Source of the DNA: Hyphomicrobiales bacterium | Lineage (GTDB): Bacteria > Pseudomonadota > Alphaproteobacteria > Rhizobiales > Xanthobacteraceae | Direction of reading: 5' to 3' | Assembly (NCBI GenBank): GCA_017305715.1 | Contig: JAFKKG010000030.1 | Location: 67,728-128,513, forward strand | Length of the DNA: 60,786 nucleotides | Shown: positions 16,771 through 25,580 of the stretch, in pieces | How the letters are laid out: every line of letters begins with the position of its first letter | How positions within the stretch are numbered: position 1 is the first letter of the stretch | Program-made: the position numbers and the translations under genes | The notes under the pieces: model-generated | What the model was told of the DNA's origin: nothing | Databases searched by the model: none | What the model saw: the letters and a program-made list of their open reading frames with translations, nothing else

Positions 16771-17979
16771 TCAAGAGTCCGCCAGCCGTTGCGCCAGCGT
16801 GCGACCCGAGACCAGCGAAGGCGTCTCGAGCGCTGCCGGAGCGGACAGGAATTTTCGCATCGCGTCAGGGTCGGCTTTGCGCCCCCGGAGCAGCGCCAAA
16901 TCTTTCTCGAGCCGATCCTCGTCGCCGGAATTGAATACCAGTCGCAGGCTTTCGCTGGAGATCGGTGAGATGACCTCGTGATAGGTTTTTCTTCGTAGCT
17001 CGGAATAGCGGTCGAGGATCTCGTCGCGGGCTTTTCCGTGAACGACGGCTGCAAGCGCCTCGCTCAGCGCAAACGCATCGTACAAGCCTCCCATCAGGCC
17101 GAAACCGCTCGTCGGATTGGTGAGGTGCGCGGCGTCGCCGGCGAGAACGACGCGCCCGACGCGGTAGGTGGCTGCAGTCCTTTGATGCATGTTATAAGCG
17201 GTGTGGAGGGCGAGTTCGTACTTCTGATCGCCGGGCAGAACGCTCCGGATGAATTGCAGAATCCGGTCCATGACCGTTTCCAGCGGCTCAGTAGCCTGCT
17301 CGGCGAACGTGAACCGCCACAGGCCTTCGAGATTGATCTTGTAAACGACGGCGCCATAGACCGGATCGACCAGATAGCCTGAACCCCAGCCGTATTTTTC
17401 GAAGTCGTAGTAGATGTTCGTCACCACGAAGCGTTGCGGCCAGGTGAATCCGTCCATCGTCAATCCCACGGCCTTGCGCACCGCGCTTCGGCCGCCGTCT
17501 GCCGCAACGACCCAGTTCGCTGCAAACTCGACCGCCGCGCCGGCCTTTTCCGCGAAAACGACGACCTTGCCCGGCGTCTGCGCCAGGCCGGTGAATTTCG
17601 TGCCCCAGTGAATATTCACGTTCGGATATCGCATCAGATGCCGCAGCACGACGCCTGCGAGCAGGTCCTGACCGAGGGTCAGACTGTAGGGGCGGTCCGT
17701 GATGTCGCGAACCGCGTCATGATTGTAGACGATGGTCTCGCCGGTCCTGAAAATGCGCCAGCAGCGGTCATCGACGATGTGACCGGCGGCGATCATGTCG
17801 TCGAGTACGCCGAACAGCTGGAGCGCGGGCAGTATCGACCAGGCGTAGGAGATGGCTCGCGGCGAGTAGACGATATCGTCCTCCGCCTCGAGCAAGGTCA
17901 CCGACACGCCTTCCCGCGCCAGTCCCAGCGCCGTCATCAATCCCACCGGGCCGGCGCCCACGATCAGGACCTCTGTCAT
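16771..17979 (-). CDS. FAD-dependent aromatic monooxygenase (MhpA/PcpB-like)
   Basis: This group A flavoprotein hydroxylase of 402 residues has GAGPVGL at residues 8-14, a central VVAADGGRSAVRKAVG segment (the DG motif) and GDAAHLTNPTSGFGLMGG near residue 281. It is somewhat short because it lacks the C-terminal thioredoxin-like domain of phenol hydroxylase types. It lies 60 bases after the SDR gene, last in the long Rieske dioxygenase operon. It probably hydroxylates a phenolic intermediate of that pathway. GGATGAGG precedes the ATG. Confidence 0.88.
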   Translation of the reverse strand: MTEVLIVGAGPVGLMTALGLAREGVSVTLLEAEDDIVYSPRAISYAWSILPALQLFGVLDDMIAAGHIVDDRCWRIFRTGETIVYNHDAVRDITDRPYSLTLGQDLLAGVVLRHLMRYPNVNIHWGTKFTGLAQTPGKVVVFAEKAGAAVEFAANWVVAADGGRSAVRKAVGLTMDGFTWPQRFVVTNIYYDFEKYGWGSGYLVDPVYGAVVYKINLEGLWRFTFAEQATEPLETVMDRILQFIRSVLPGDQKYELALHTAYNMHQRTAATYRVGRVVLAGDAAHLTNPTSGFGLMGGLYDAFALSEALAAVVHGKARDEILDRYSELRRKTYHEVISPISSESLRLVFNSGDEDRLEKDLALLRGRKADPDAMRKFLSAPAALETPSLVSGRTLAQRLADS

Positions 17980-18039
17980 GCCTCATCCTATGTGTTGTGT
18001 CTTGATCGGCGGCTTGCGCCGGGCCGGTCGCCAAAATGT

Positions 18040-18819
18040 TCAGAACGTGCCGGGATAGGCCCCGCCATCGATCAGAATATTCTGTCCGGTGATGTAGCCC
18101 GCCTGTGCGGAACACAGGAAAGCGCAGGTCGCGCCGAACTCGTCGGGATGCCCGAATCGCTTGGTGGGATTGGCGGTCCTGATCTCTTCGGTCACCTCGC
18201 CGACGTCGCGGGCGGAATTCTTGGCCAGCGCCGCCAGGTTCGATTTCAAGCGGTCGGTATCGAAGGTGCCAGGCAGCAAATTGTTGATGGTCACATTGTG
18301 CTCGGCGGTGGACCGCGCGAGACCTGCGACAAAGCCGGTCAGGCCGGTCCGCGCCCCGTTGGATAGCGCCAGCATCGCGACCGGAGCTTTCACCGCATGC
18401 GACGTGACATTGACGATGCGGCCGAACCTGCGCGCGATCATGCCGTCCAGCGTCGCCTTGATCAGCGCGATGGGCGCCAGCATGTTGCCGTCAAGCGCCT
18501 TGATCCAGTCGTCGCGCTCGAACTTGCGGAAATCGCCCGGTGGCGGTCCGCCGGCATTGTTGACGAGAATATCGGGGGCCGGGCAGGCCTCGAGAAGCGC
18601 GTCGCGGCCTTCCTTCGTCGTCACGTCGGCGACGACCGTTTTGGGGCGGTTGCCGGTGGCGGACGCGATCTCGTCCGCCGCGATTTCCAGTACCTCGCGG
18701 CGTCGGGCGGCGATGACGAGGTGAACCCCCTCGCGTGCGAGCGCCATGGCACTGGCCTTGCCGAGCCCCTGGCTTGCCGCGCATACGATCGCCGTGCGCC
18801 CCTTCAATCCCAGATCCAT
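18040..18819 (-). CDS. Atypical SDR-fold protein lacking the Tyr-x3-Lys active site
   Basis: This Rossmann protein of 259 residues has the SDR layout: a modified nucleotide motif CAASQGLG at 13-20, NNAGG at 87-91 and a serine at 140. The catalytic Tyr and Lys positions read Asn154 and Thr158 (LSNGARTG). Such FabG-like members that miss both the normal cofactor motif and the tetrad are known as a subgroup, and their activity is unclear. A close paralogue lies at 53656-54435. Here it sits between the VOC pair and the monooxygenase in the dioxygenase operon. Confidence 0.85.
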   Translation of the reverse strand: MDLGLKGRTAIVCAASQGLGKASAMALAREGVHLVIAARRREVLEIAADEIASATGNRPKTVVADVTTKEGRDALLEACPAPDILVNNAGGPPPGDFRKFERDDWIKALDGNMLAPIALIKATLDGMIARRFGRIVNVTSHAVKAPVAMLALSNGARTGLTGFVAGLARSTAEHNVTINNLLPGTFDTDRLKSNLAALAKNSARDVGEVTEEIRTANPTKRFGHPDEFGATCAFLCSAQAGYITGQNILIDGGAYPGTF

Positions 18820-18831
18820 GCTTGTTCGCTT

Positions 18832-19692
18832 TCAGTTGTTCGGCAAGGCCATGCCGGCGGGCTTTGCGCCCCACATGCAGAAACTGGTCGGCTCGAAGCC
18901 GAATTGCCGCGGCCGGTGCGTGGCCTCGTCCTCGACCTCGTCGACGCCGACGGAATATTCGAAGATCATGCCGTCCGGCCCCTTGAAATAGAGGAAGCGC
19001 GCGCCGGAGGTCGGATGCCGGCCGGGCCCGAACACGATCGGCACGCGGCGCTCGTTGAGGAAATAATAGGAGCGCAGCACGTCGTCGCTGGTCTCGACCT
19101 GATGGTTGATGTGCTGGATGCCGGCTTTCGGCGCGCGTACCAGCGCAATGGTGTGGTGGATCGCATTGACGCGCATCAGCGGGATGTCGCCGATGCGGTC
19201 GCTGACGCGGGCATTGCAGACCTGGGTCCAGAACCGCTCGTCGCGGGCGGGATCGGTCGAGTTGAGGCCGATATGGCTGAATCCGGTGATGCCGGCATCG
19301 CGGCTGGCAAAATAGCGCCGGCCGCTGCGCTCCGGCCGCACCACCAGTTCGATATGATTGCCGGTCGGGTCGCGAAAGCCGATGAACGCCTTGACCTTGC
19401 GTTGCTCGGCTTCCTGCGCGGTGCCCGCGTGAACGGCGTGTCCGAGCCGTTCCAGCGTCGCGGCCGCCTCCTGCAGGCTGGCCGCGTCCTCGACCTCGAA
19501 CCCGACTGTTTGGTCATTCGGATCGCCTTCCGAATAGCACAGCGTGTGGGCGCGCTCGTCGGAGCGAAGATAAAGGTCCTTCTTGCCACGCTCGGCAATC
19601 TGGAGGCCGAGACAGGCGGTCGCGAAATTCTCCGCCGATTCGAGATCGGGCGAGCCGAGGCGGACGTAGCTGACATCCTTTAGCTGGATCAT
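18832..19692 (-). CDS. VOC-superfamily extradiol dioxygenase with complete metal site
   Basis: This two-domain extradiol-type protein of 286 residues has the iron ligands His140 (FSHIGL), His194 (QHINHQV) and Glu245 (IFEYSVG). It should open the catechol-like product made by the Rieske dioxygenase and dihydrodiol dehydrogenase of the same operon. The ATG at 19692 follows GGGAG and overlaps the stop of the preceding VOC gene by 4 bases. The neighbouring paralogue lacks all three ligands, so this is the active member of the pair. Confidence 0.9.
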   Translation of the reverse strand: MIQLKDVSYVRLGSPDLESAENFATACLGLQIAERGKKDLYLRSDERAHTLCYSEGDPNDQTVGFEVEDAASLQEAAATLERLGHAVHAGTAQEAEQRKVKAFIGFRDPTGNHIELVVRPERSGRRYFASRDAGITGFSHIGLNSTDPARDERFWTQVCNARVSDRIGDIPLMRVNAIHHTIALVRAPKAGIQHINHQVETSDDVLRSYYFLNERRVPIVFGPGRHPTSGARFLYFKGPDGMIFEYSVGVDEVEDEATHRPRQFGFEPTSFCMWGAKPAGMALPNN

Positions 19693-20582
19693 ATTGTTCT
19701 CCCGTTCATCGGCGCGCGCAGTTCCGGTACGTCCTTGCTTTCGCTGCCCCAGTCGCACAGCGAGTTGGCGGTAAGCGGGAATTGCCGCGCCGGCCGCTTC
19801 TTGCCGTCGATTTCAGCCATGCCGTTCACATAGGAGAAGATCGTGCCGTCCGGGCCCTCGACGTGGAGGAACATTTGCCGCGAAGCAGGCTCGCGGCCCG
19901 GGCCTTGCACGATCCTGATCTGGCTCTCCTGCATGAAATAGCTGTTCTGCATGATCTGATCGAGCGCCTCGACTTCGAACGCGGCATACAGCAGCCCATT
20001 GCGCTGCGACGGATATAGCGCAATGCGGTGGTGCAATCCGTCGATCCGCAAATAGGCGATATCGCCGACCCAATCGCTGACCTCGGCGCCGAGCGCGCGC
20101 CAGAACGCGAGGTCGCGGGCATGGTTGGTGGTACGAAGGCCGACGCCGTGAAATCCGACGATGCCGGCGTCGCGCGGTGGAAAGTAGCGGCGGCCGCTCC
20201 TGGTCGGACGGACCACGAGATCGATCCGGTTGCCGGATGCATCTTCCGTCAGCAACGCCGACTGCACGTAGCGGCGCTGGCAGTCGCTCGCCGACGCCTC
20301 TTGCACCGGGAAGCCATTTTCGTGCAAGTGCCGGCCAATCTCCTCCAGCGCCGTATCATTCCAGACCTCGATCCCGACGCTGGCGCCATCGGCGGAATTC
20401 CCGCCGACACTCACGGTGCGAAACCGGTCGTCGGAACGAAAGGCGATCTCGCCATCCTGATCGGCGACGCGTTGCAGGCCGAAAATATCGGACATGAAGC
20501 GCGCGCTCGCGCCCGGCTCGCTGACGGCGAGGCGCACGTAGCAGACCGAAGTGATCAGGGGAATGGCGCGGCCGTTGTTCAT
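19689..20582 (-). CDS. VOC-superfamily paralogue without metal ligands, probable non-catalytic partner
   Basis: This protein of 297 residues aligns along its length with the next gene (shared RSGRRYF, RDAGI and GPDG blocks). At the three metal positions it has Gly146, Tyr199 and Ser250 in place of His, His and Glu, so iron binding is not expected. Both ends overlap neighbours by 4 bases, with tetR upstream and the active VOC gene downstream, which argues for co-translation and perhaps a heteromeric complex. The start at 20582 removes a 33-residue extension that lies inside tetR. Confidence 0.87.
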   Translation of the reverse strand: MNNGRAIPLITSVCYVRLAVSEPGASARFMSDIFGLQRVADQDGEIAFRSDDRFRTVSVGGNSADGASVGIEVWNDTALEEIGRHLHENGFPVQEASASDCQRRYVQSALLTEDASGNRIDLVVRPTRSGRRYFPPRDAGIVGFHGVGLRTTNHARDLAFWRALGAEVSDWVGDIAYLRIDGLHHRIALYPSQRNGLLYAAFEVEALDQIMQNSYFMQESQIRIVQGPGREPASRQMFLHVEGPDGTIFSYVNGMAEIDGKKRPARQFPLTANSLCDWGSESKDVPELRAPMNGRTI

Positions 20583-21262
20583 CGCGCCCGCGCCTTCGGA
20601 TGCTGCGTTTCCAGAAAGATCTTGATCATCCGCCGCCAGACCGCAAACAGCTCGTCGAACCATTTCGGATCGTTGTCCCACAGCGTGCGCAGCGCCATGC
20701 CGCGGACGAGACTTAACGTCAAGGCCACGATGTCGGCCGACAGGGAAGGCGGCACGCCGCTCGCCGCCAGCGCTTCGGTCCAGGCCGTCTCGACCGGGCG
20801 GCGGGCTTTGCGGGAAATATCCAGGATTTGCTTGCGGACGGCCTGATCGGTTGAAGTCGACAGCACGATATCGATCGCCACCATGAAATGTTCGCTGAAG
20901 AAGAACTCGCGCGCGTCCTCGATCACGGCCTCGATCAGGTCGCGCGGCCGGTTCACCGCCGCGGCGCGGCGGCGGCTCAGCACCTGGGCCTGTTCGAACA
21001 CATATTCCAGGGTCGCGACGACGAGCGAATCCTTGGTCGGGAAATGATGCAACTGCGCCCCACGGGAAAGTCCCGCTTCGGCGGCAACATCGGCGGTTCG
21101 GAACCGGGCGTAGCCGCGCCGGCGAATGAGTTCGGAAGCGGCCTTGAGGATGCGCGTGCGCGTTTCCTCGGTGCGCTCCGCCTGGGTTCGCCGCCGCGCG
21201 GTACCGAGCGGTCGGCGTGCGGATTTCTGCGGGGCAGGGATACGGTCAGGACGGTTCGCCAT
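20579..21262 (-). CDS. TetR/AcrR-family transcriptional regulator of the Rieske operon
   Basis: This protein of 227 residues has an N-terminal helix-turn-helix (about 38-86, with the signature DVAAEAGLSRGAQLHHFPTKDSL) and a C-terminal ligand domain of low conservation. It is unusual in lying inside the operon it probably controls, between the ferredoxin gene (2-base gap) and the VOC genes (4-base overlap). GAGGT lies upstream of the ATG. Its effector is likely the pathway substrate or a CoA-free aromatic intermediate, which is an inference. Confidence 0.9.
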   Translation of the reverse strand: MANRPDRIPAPQKSARRPLGTARRRTQAERTEETRTRILKAASELIRRRGYARFRTADVAAEAGLSRGAQLHHFPTKDSLVVATLEYVFEQAQVLSRRRAAAVNRPRDLIEAVIEDAREFFFSEHFMVAIDIVLSTSTDQAVRKQILDISRKARRPVETAWTEALAASGVPPSLSADIVALTLSLVRGMALRTLWDNDPKWFDELFAVWRRMIKIFLETQHPKARAR

Positions 21263-21264
21263 TT

Positions 21265-21579
21265 CTAGACCTCGATCTGGACCTTTCCGTCAACGATCGT
21301 GACGGGATATGTCTTCAATGCAATCTCGCAGGGCATGCCGGTCGGCTCGCCGGTGGTCACGTCGAACGTGCCGAAATGAAACGTGCACTCCACGATCTTG
21401 CCGGTGATGATACCTTCTTCCGCAAGCGATGCTTCGCCGTGCGTGCACATGTCGGCGGTCGCGTAGATCGCGCCATCGATCCGGTAAAGCGCCACGTTGG
21501 AGCCATCGGGCAGCGGGGCCTGCTTGATTTCGCCTTCGACCACTTCATCGGCCGCGCAGAGCACGAGTGTTTCACCCAT
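21265..21579 (-). CDS. Rieske [2Fe-2S] ferredoxin component of the ring-hydroxylating dioxygenase
   Basis: This protein of 104 residues has the Rieske ligands Cys45 and His47 (CTHG) and Cys65 and His68 (CTFHFG). It shuttles electrons from the reductase at 24171-25484 to the oxygenase at 22868-24139. Size and motif spacing are those of bacterial dioxygenase ferredoxins such as BphF or NdoA types. It lies between the dihydrodiol dehydrogenase and the regulator. Confidence 0.93.
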   Translation of the reverse strand: MGETLVLCAADEVVEGEIKQAPLPDGSNVALYRIDGAIYATADMCTHGEASLAEEGIITGKIVECTFHFGTFDVTTGEPTGMPCEIALKTYPVTIVDGKVQIEV

Positions 21580-21588
21580 TGGACAAAC

Positions 21589-22350
21589 CTAGAGCATGGT
21601 GCTGCCGCCGTTGACGCTGATGACCTGACCGGTCACGAACGATGCTTCGGCGGAAGCGAGATAGGAAACCATCGAGGCGACTTCCTCCATTTCGGCCGGA
21701 CGGCCCATGGGGATGACGCTGACGAATTTGGCGGCAAGCGCGGGGTTGCTCTTGGTGATCGCCACCATCTGCGGCGTATTCACCGCGCAGGGCGCGACCG
21801 TGTTGACCGTGATGCCGTCTTTGGCGAACTCCCGCGCCATGCCGGTGGTGAGGCCATGAACGCCACCCTTGGCGGCGTTATAAGCGGCATGGTCCCACAG
21901 GCCGTTGCGGACGGAATCGGCGCCAAGGTTGATAATGCGGCCATAAGCTTGCGCGCGCATCCTGGGAACCGCGTACCAGGAACACCACAGCACGGTCCAG
22001 AGATTGCGGTCGATGGTGGTCTTCAGCGTTTCGGGCGTCTGCTCCGCGAAGGCCTTGATGATGCCGCCGCCGGCATTGTTGACCAGGATGTCGAGACGGC
22101 CGAAGCTTTCGCTTGCCAGATTGACGGTCTTTTCCGCGGTGCCCTGATCGGCGAGATCGCCGGCATGCATCGCGACTTCAGCGCCGAATTCCTTGCCGAG
22201 ATGGGTGGCGGCTTGTTTCAACCCGGCTTCGTCGAGATCGGCAAGCACGAGCCTGGCGCCGTCTCTCGCCAGCCGCTCCGCGATCGCAAGGCCGATGCCC
22301 TTGGCCGCGCCCGTGACGATGGCAACATTATCCCTGAGTTTCTTGTCCAT
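21589..22350 (-). CDS. Classical SDR, probable cis-dihydrodiol dehydrogenase
   Basis: This short-chain dehydrogenase has the TGAAKGIG cofactor motif near residue 13, NNAGGG near 91 and an intact Tyr157-x3-Lys161 pair (YNAAKGG). In this operon it should re-aromatise the cis-dihydrodiol made by the Rieske dioxygenase to a catechol. I use the ATG at 22350. An in-frame GTG at 22368 would overlap the beta-subunit stop by 4 bases and is an equally reasonable start (259 residues). Confidence 0.88.
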   Translation of the reverse strand: MDKKLRDNVAIVTGAAKGIGLAIAERLARDGARLVLADLDEAGLKQAATHLGKEFGAEVAMHAGDLADQGTAEKTVNLASESFGRLDILVNNAGGGIIKAFAEQTPETLKTTIDRNLWTVLWCSWYAVPRMRAQAYGRIINLGADSVRNGLWDHAAYNAAKGGVHGLTTGMAREFAKDGITVNTVAPCAVNTPQMVAITKSNPALAAKFVSVIPMGRPAEMEEVASMVSYLASAEASFVTGQVISVNGGSTML

Positions 22351-22364
22351 TATCCGGCTTGCTT

Positions 22365-22871
22365 TCACAGAATGATGCTGACGCGCCCTTGGGCGCGAAG
22401 ACCTTCGCTGTCCAGAAGGCAGCGCTTCTCCTTGATCCGGAACGTGCCGTTGCCGGGTACGAGACGATATCGGTTGCTGCCGAAATAGGTATCGGTGACA
22501 CCGTCCTTGGTGCGATAGGTGATAAAGGCCGAACTCACCTCGATTTCATCGCCAACATGCTTCCTGATCCGCACGTTGCTCACGAGATGCCGGGTCCTCG
22601 AATGCGGGAATTCGGCGTGCGCGGTTCGTTTCATCAAGCGCTTGACCCGCTCGCTGAGCCGGAATCGGTCATCGGCAACATAGAACAAATTGTTGTCGGG
22701 CGAGGCGTCGACGGCCAGGTCCGTCGCCGGGACATAGTAGATGGCGTCGTCGGTGAACAGTTCCAGCCATTCCGGCAGCCGCCATTCATCCAGCAATTCG
22801 GCTTCGGCAAACAGGAAATCCTCGACGTCGGTACGGGCTATGGCTTCCATCGCGGTCACTCCGTCGCTCAT
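22365..22871 (-). CDS. Ring-hydroxylating dioxygenase beta (small) subunit
   Basis: This protein of 168 residues belongs to the NTF2-fold beta subunits that build the alpha3beta3 core of Rieske dioxygenases. It has the family features EAELLDEWRLPEWLELFTDD near the start and HLVSNVRI in the middle. The ATG at 22871 overlaps the alpha-subunit stop by 4 bases, which fixes the start. No active-site residues are expected. Confidence 0.92.
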   Translation of the reverse strand: MSDGVTAMEAIARTDVEDFLFAEAELLDEWRLPEWLELFTDDAIYYVPATDLAVDASPDNNLFYVADDRFRLSERVKRLMKRTAHAEFPHSRTRHLVSNVRIRKHVGDEIEVSSAFITYRTKDGVTDTYFGSNRYRLVPGNGTFRIKEKRCLLDSEGLRAQGRVSIIL

Positions 22872-24139
22872 GCGGGCACCTTGAAGACATGATCGTTCCA
22901 GTTCGACCAGAACGCGCGCATCTGCAACTCGTCGTCGTAGGACGGATTTTCCTTGCCCATGCCCTTCGAAATGTCGTTCCACTGGGCTTCGGCGGAGTTG
23001 CGGAAGCCGCGCTGGCACTGCTCGAGCGCTTCGACGTCGTCAGGCGTTGCAAATCCGCCGGGTCCCAGGAACTCGAGGAAGTTGAACAGCCGGTACTTGC
23101 GCGCCCATTCGGTCTCCTCCCTGGGAGCGAGCGCCCAGGCGCTGATATTCATGAAGTCGGGTGCTGCGGGATAATAGGTTCGTACCGTCACCGCCATGAT
23201 GTCGTTGATCACGAGATTCGGGAAGATGAACAAATTTCGGTTGAAGGTCGCGATACGATCGGCGCGCTCCTTGCCGAAGCGATTGACCAGGCCTTCATAA
23301 AGGCGGGCAAGCTCGCGCTTTCCTTCCTCACCCCATGAAGGGATCCATTGTGCGACGGGGCGGCCCCATGGTGCCTTGTATTCGAGAACGGCATGCCCCT
23401 TGCCGAGATCGCGCGCCGAACCCTCGAAGGGGACCTGGGCCAGGGCACCGGACGCCGCCTTCAGATAATCCAGATAGGTCGCATGCGTCGTCAGCGCGTG
23501 GTAACCGTCGATCGAGTTTTCGGTCAGCAGTTTCCAATTCGCCCGCATCGAATATTCCTGCGTGCCGCCGACAATCGTCATGCCGGTTTCGGCCTGGTCG
23601 CAGATCACATCGAGATATTCCTTCACCGGACCGAGATAGTCCGAGAGGCTTTCGACGTTCTTGTCGAAGCAGATGAAATTGAGGTCGCGGTAACTCTCGA
23701 ACCGCGGAACCTGCTGCATGCTGGAAGTCGAGCGTTCCTTGAAATCCTCGGCGTAGGAGGTGTCGCCGGGCTGGCTGCGCAGCGTTCCATCGAGGCCGAA
23801 TACCCAGCCGTGATAGAAGCATTGGAAGGATTTGGCGCTGCCGTGTTTTTCCCGGCAGACTTGTGCGCCGCGATGCGGACAGGTGTTGAGCATAGCCTTC
23901 AGATGACCCTTGCCGTCGCGCGCGAACAGGATGTTCCGGCCACCGACCGAGCGGGTGACGAAATCCCCCGGCTTGGCGAGTTCGGAACTGTGGCCGAGAT
24001 AGAGCCAGCATTTGTCGAATATTTGCGCGCGCTCGGCCTCCAGAATATCGGGATCGACAAAGGCGCGGCGCGATACCTTGAAGATCTTCTTGGATTCGTC
24101 GACCATGAGCGCGGTGTTCATCCGCTGGAACGCGTTCAT
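22868..24139 (-). CDS. Ring-hydroxylating Rieske dioxygenase alpha (large) subunit
   Basis: This catalytic subunit of 423 residues has a Rieske domain with Cys87, His89 (CPHRG), Cys107 and His110 (CFYHGW). The mononuclear iron site follows: bridging Asp211 and ligands His214 and His219 (DGYHALTTH). It is a benzoate/biphenyl-type dioxygenase by layout, adding both atoms of O2 to a ring. A GGGAGAG site precedes the ATG. With beta subunit, ferredoxin and reductase in the same operon, the enzyme is complete; the ring substrate is not evident from sequence. Confidence 0.95.
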   Translation of the reverse strand: MNAFQRMNTALMVDESKKIFKVSRRAFVDPDILEAERAQIFDKCWLYLGHSSELAKPGDFVTRSVGGRNILFARDGKGHLKAMLNTCPHRGAQVCREKHGSAKSFQCFYHGWVFGLDGTLRSQPGDTSYAEDFKERSTSSMQQVPRFESYRDLNFICFDKNVESLSDYLGPVKEYLDVICDQAETGMTIVGGTQEYSMRANWKLLTENSIDGYHALTTHATYLDYLKAASGALAQVPFEGSARDLGKGHAVLEYKAPWGRPVAQWIPSWGEEGKRELARLYEGLVNRFGKERADRIATFNRNLFIFPNLVINDIMAVTVRTYYPAAPDFMNISAWALAPREETEWARKYRLFNFLEFLGPGGFATPDDVEALEQCQRGFRNSAEAQWNDISKGMGKENPSYDDELQMRAFWSNWNDHVFKVPA

Positions 24140-24170
24140 TGCTGTCTCTCCCTGGAAAGTTCTTGGCTTG

Positions 24171-25484
24171 TCATTTCAAGGCGGTCCGCAGATCGTAGGC
24201 TGGCGATTCGAGGTCGGCGCGTGAGGGCCGGGCATTTGCCGCGATCACGCGCTTAAGCAAGGCCATCTCCTTGGCCGCATTGACCGACAACGCGCCGACC
24301 ACCTCCGAGCCGCGCATCGCCACAACCGAGAATTTTCCCGAACGCTCGTCGCCGCGGACGACATGTTCGGCATCGAGCATGTCGCCGGCCACCTGGATGT
24401 TGAGGTCATATTGGTCGGTCCAGAACCAGGGCGGGTCGTTGTATTCCCTGGCCTCGCCGATCATGTTGGCGGCGACCGAAATCGACTGATTCTGTGCATT
24501 TGCCCAGGTCTCGACCCGGATCGCGCGGCCGTGGCAGCGGCTCCATTGCAGGGCGGCGTCGCCGGCGCAGAATATCTCCGGCGCGGCAGTGCGGCCGCAG
24601 GCATCGACGGCGATACCACCCATCGAAGGCAGGCCGAGCCGTTCCGCGACCGTGGGGACCGGTTCGACCCCGATGCCAACCAGTACCAGGTCGGCTTCGA
24701 TTTCCAGGTCATTGCTGAGCCGGACACCATTGGGTGCTGTACCGGTCACGGTGGCGCCAAAAACGAAAGTGACACCATGGCTGCGATGCCTGGCGGCTAC
24801 GATGTCGCTGACGATGGCCGGGAAGGCCCGCGCAAGCAGTCGCGCTTCGCTTTCGATCACCGTCACCGTGCATCCGTTCTTGGCGGCCGCGCATGCCGCC
24901 TCCAGTCCGATCACGCCACCACCGACGATGACGATGCGGGACTGGCGCTGAACGGATTGGCGAAAACGCAACGCGTCCTCGACGTTGCGCAGGTACTGGA
25001 TTTCAATTCCGGAGTTCTCCAGCGCAGCGAGCCGGCGCGGTCGCGTGCCGGTCGCAATCAACAGGCGGTCGAAAGCGAACGTGCGGCCATCCGCCGTCGA
25101 CACCGTGCGCCGGCCGGCATCGCAATCGGTTACTTCGGCGCCGGTTTCCAGCCGAACGTTCAGAACGTCGCTCCAATCCCGGGCCTGCTTGATATAGGCC
25201 ACCGGCGCGTCGGCGCTGTGCAGCAGCGCCTTGGACAATTGCGGCCGCTCATAGGGCGGGTGGGACTCCTCGCCGAGAATGGTGATGGCGCCCTGAAAGC
25301 CGCGGGCGCGCAACGCTTCCGCCGCGCGGCCGCCAGCCTGGCCCGCACCTGCGATCACGATGTTGTCGATTGGCGCCGTCAATTTCCGCTTTCGCTCCCT
25401 GACGCGATGTTGATCGCCGCGTCGTTCCTGCCAGCCGGTTGAGCCAAGTCGCTTGAGCAAGACCCGCAAAACCGTGCCATTCAT
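24171..25484 (-). CDS. FAD-dependent ferredoxin reductase of the dioxygenase system
   Basis: This pyridine-nucleotide disulphide oxidoreductase-fold protein resembles BphA4/ThcD-type ferredoxin reductases. It has an FAD motif GAGQAGG, an NAD motif GGGVIGLEAA and a second FAD motif IFCAGDAA, then the C-terminal reductase domain. The family sequence begins around residue 37 of the frame from ATG 25484. A TTG at 25382 preceded by a purine-rich stretch is a possible true start, so the N-terminal end is uncertain. It heads the operon of the Rieske dioxygenase, divergent from the amidohydrolase. Confidence 0.9.
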   Translation of the reverse strand: MNGTVLRVLLKRLGSTGWQERRGDQHRVRERKRKLTAPIDNIVIAGAGQAGGRAAEALRARGFQGAITILGEESHPPYERPQLSKALLHSADAPVAYIKQARDWSDVLNVRLETGAEVTDCDAGRRTVSTADGRTFAFDRLLIATGTRPRRLAALENSGIEIQYLRNVEDALRFRQSVQRQSRIVIVGGGVIGLEAACAAAKNGCTVTVIESEARLLARAFPAIVSDIVAARHRSHGVTFVFGATVTGTAPNGVRLSNDLEIEADLVLVGIGVEPVPTVAERLGLPSMGGIAVDACGRTAAPEIFCAGDAALQWSRCHGRAIRVETWANAQNQSISVAANMIGEAREYNDPPWFWTDQYDLNIQVAGDMLDAEHVVRGDERSGKFSVVAMRGSEVVGALSVNAAKEMALLKRVIAANARPSRADLESPAYDLRTALK

Positions 25485-25519
25485 TCTTCGATTGCATCCA
25501 TATTAAAAACAGTCCAACC

Positions 25520-25534
25520 TGCTTGTAAAGTAAC
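25520..25534. promoter_or_regulatory. Shared TGCTTGTAAA element in the divergent promoter of the Rieske operon
   Basis: TGCTTGTAAAGTAAC lies between the divergent reductase and amidohydrolase genes. The 10-base core TGCTTGTAAA recurs at 27181-27190 before the next gene block, where it extends to the palindrome TTGTAAATACAA. It could be the operator of the operon's TetR protein. Confidence 0.35.
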
Positions 25535-25580
25535 ATCGCAGGTTCTGCCCGAGAATGTGGCCGGGGAATTGGTGCGGTGC

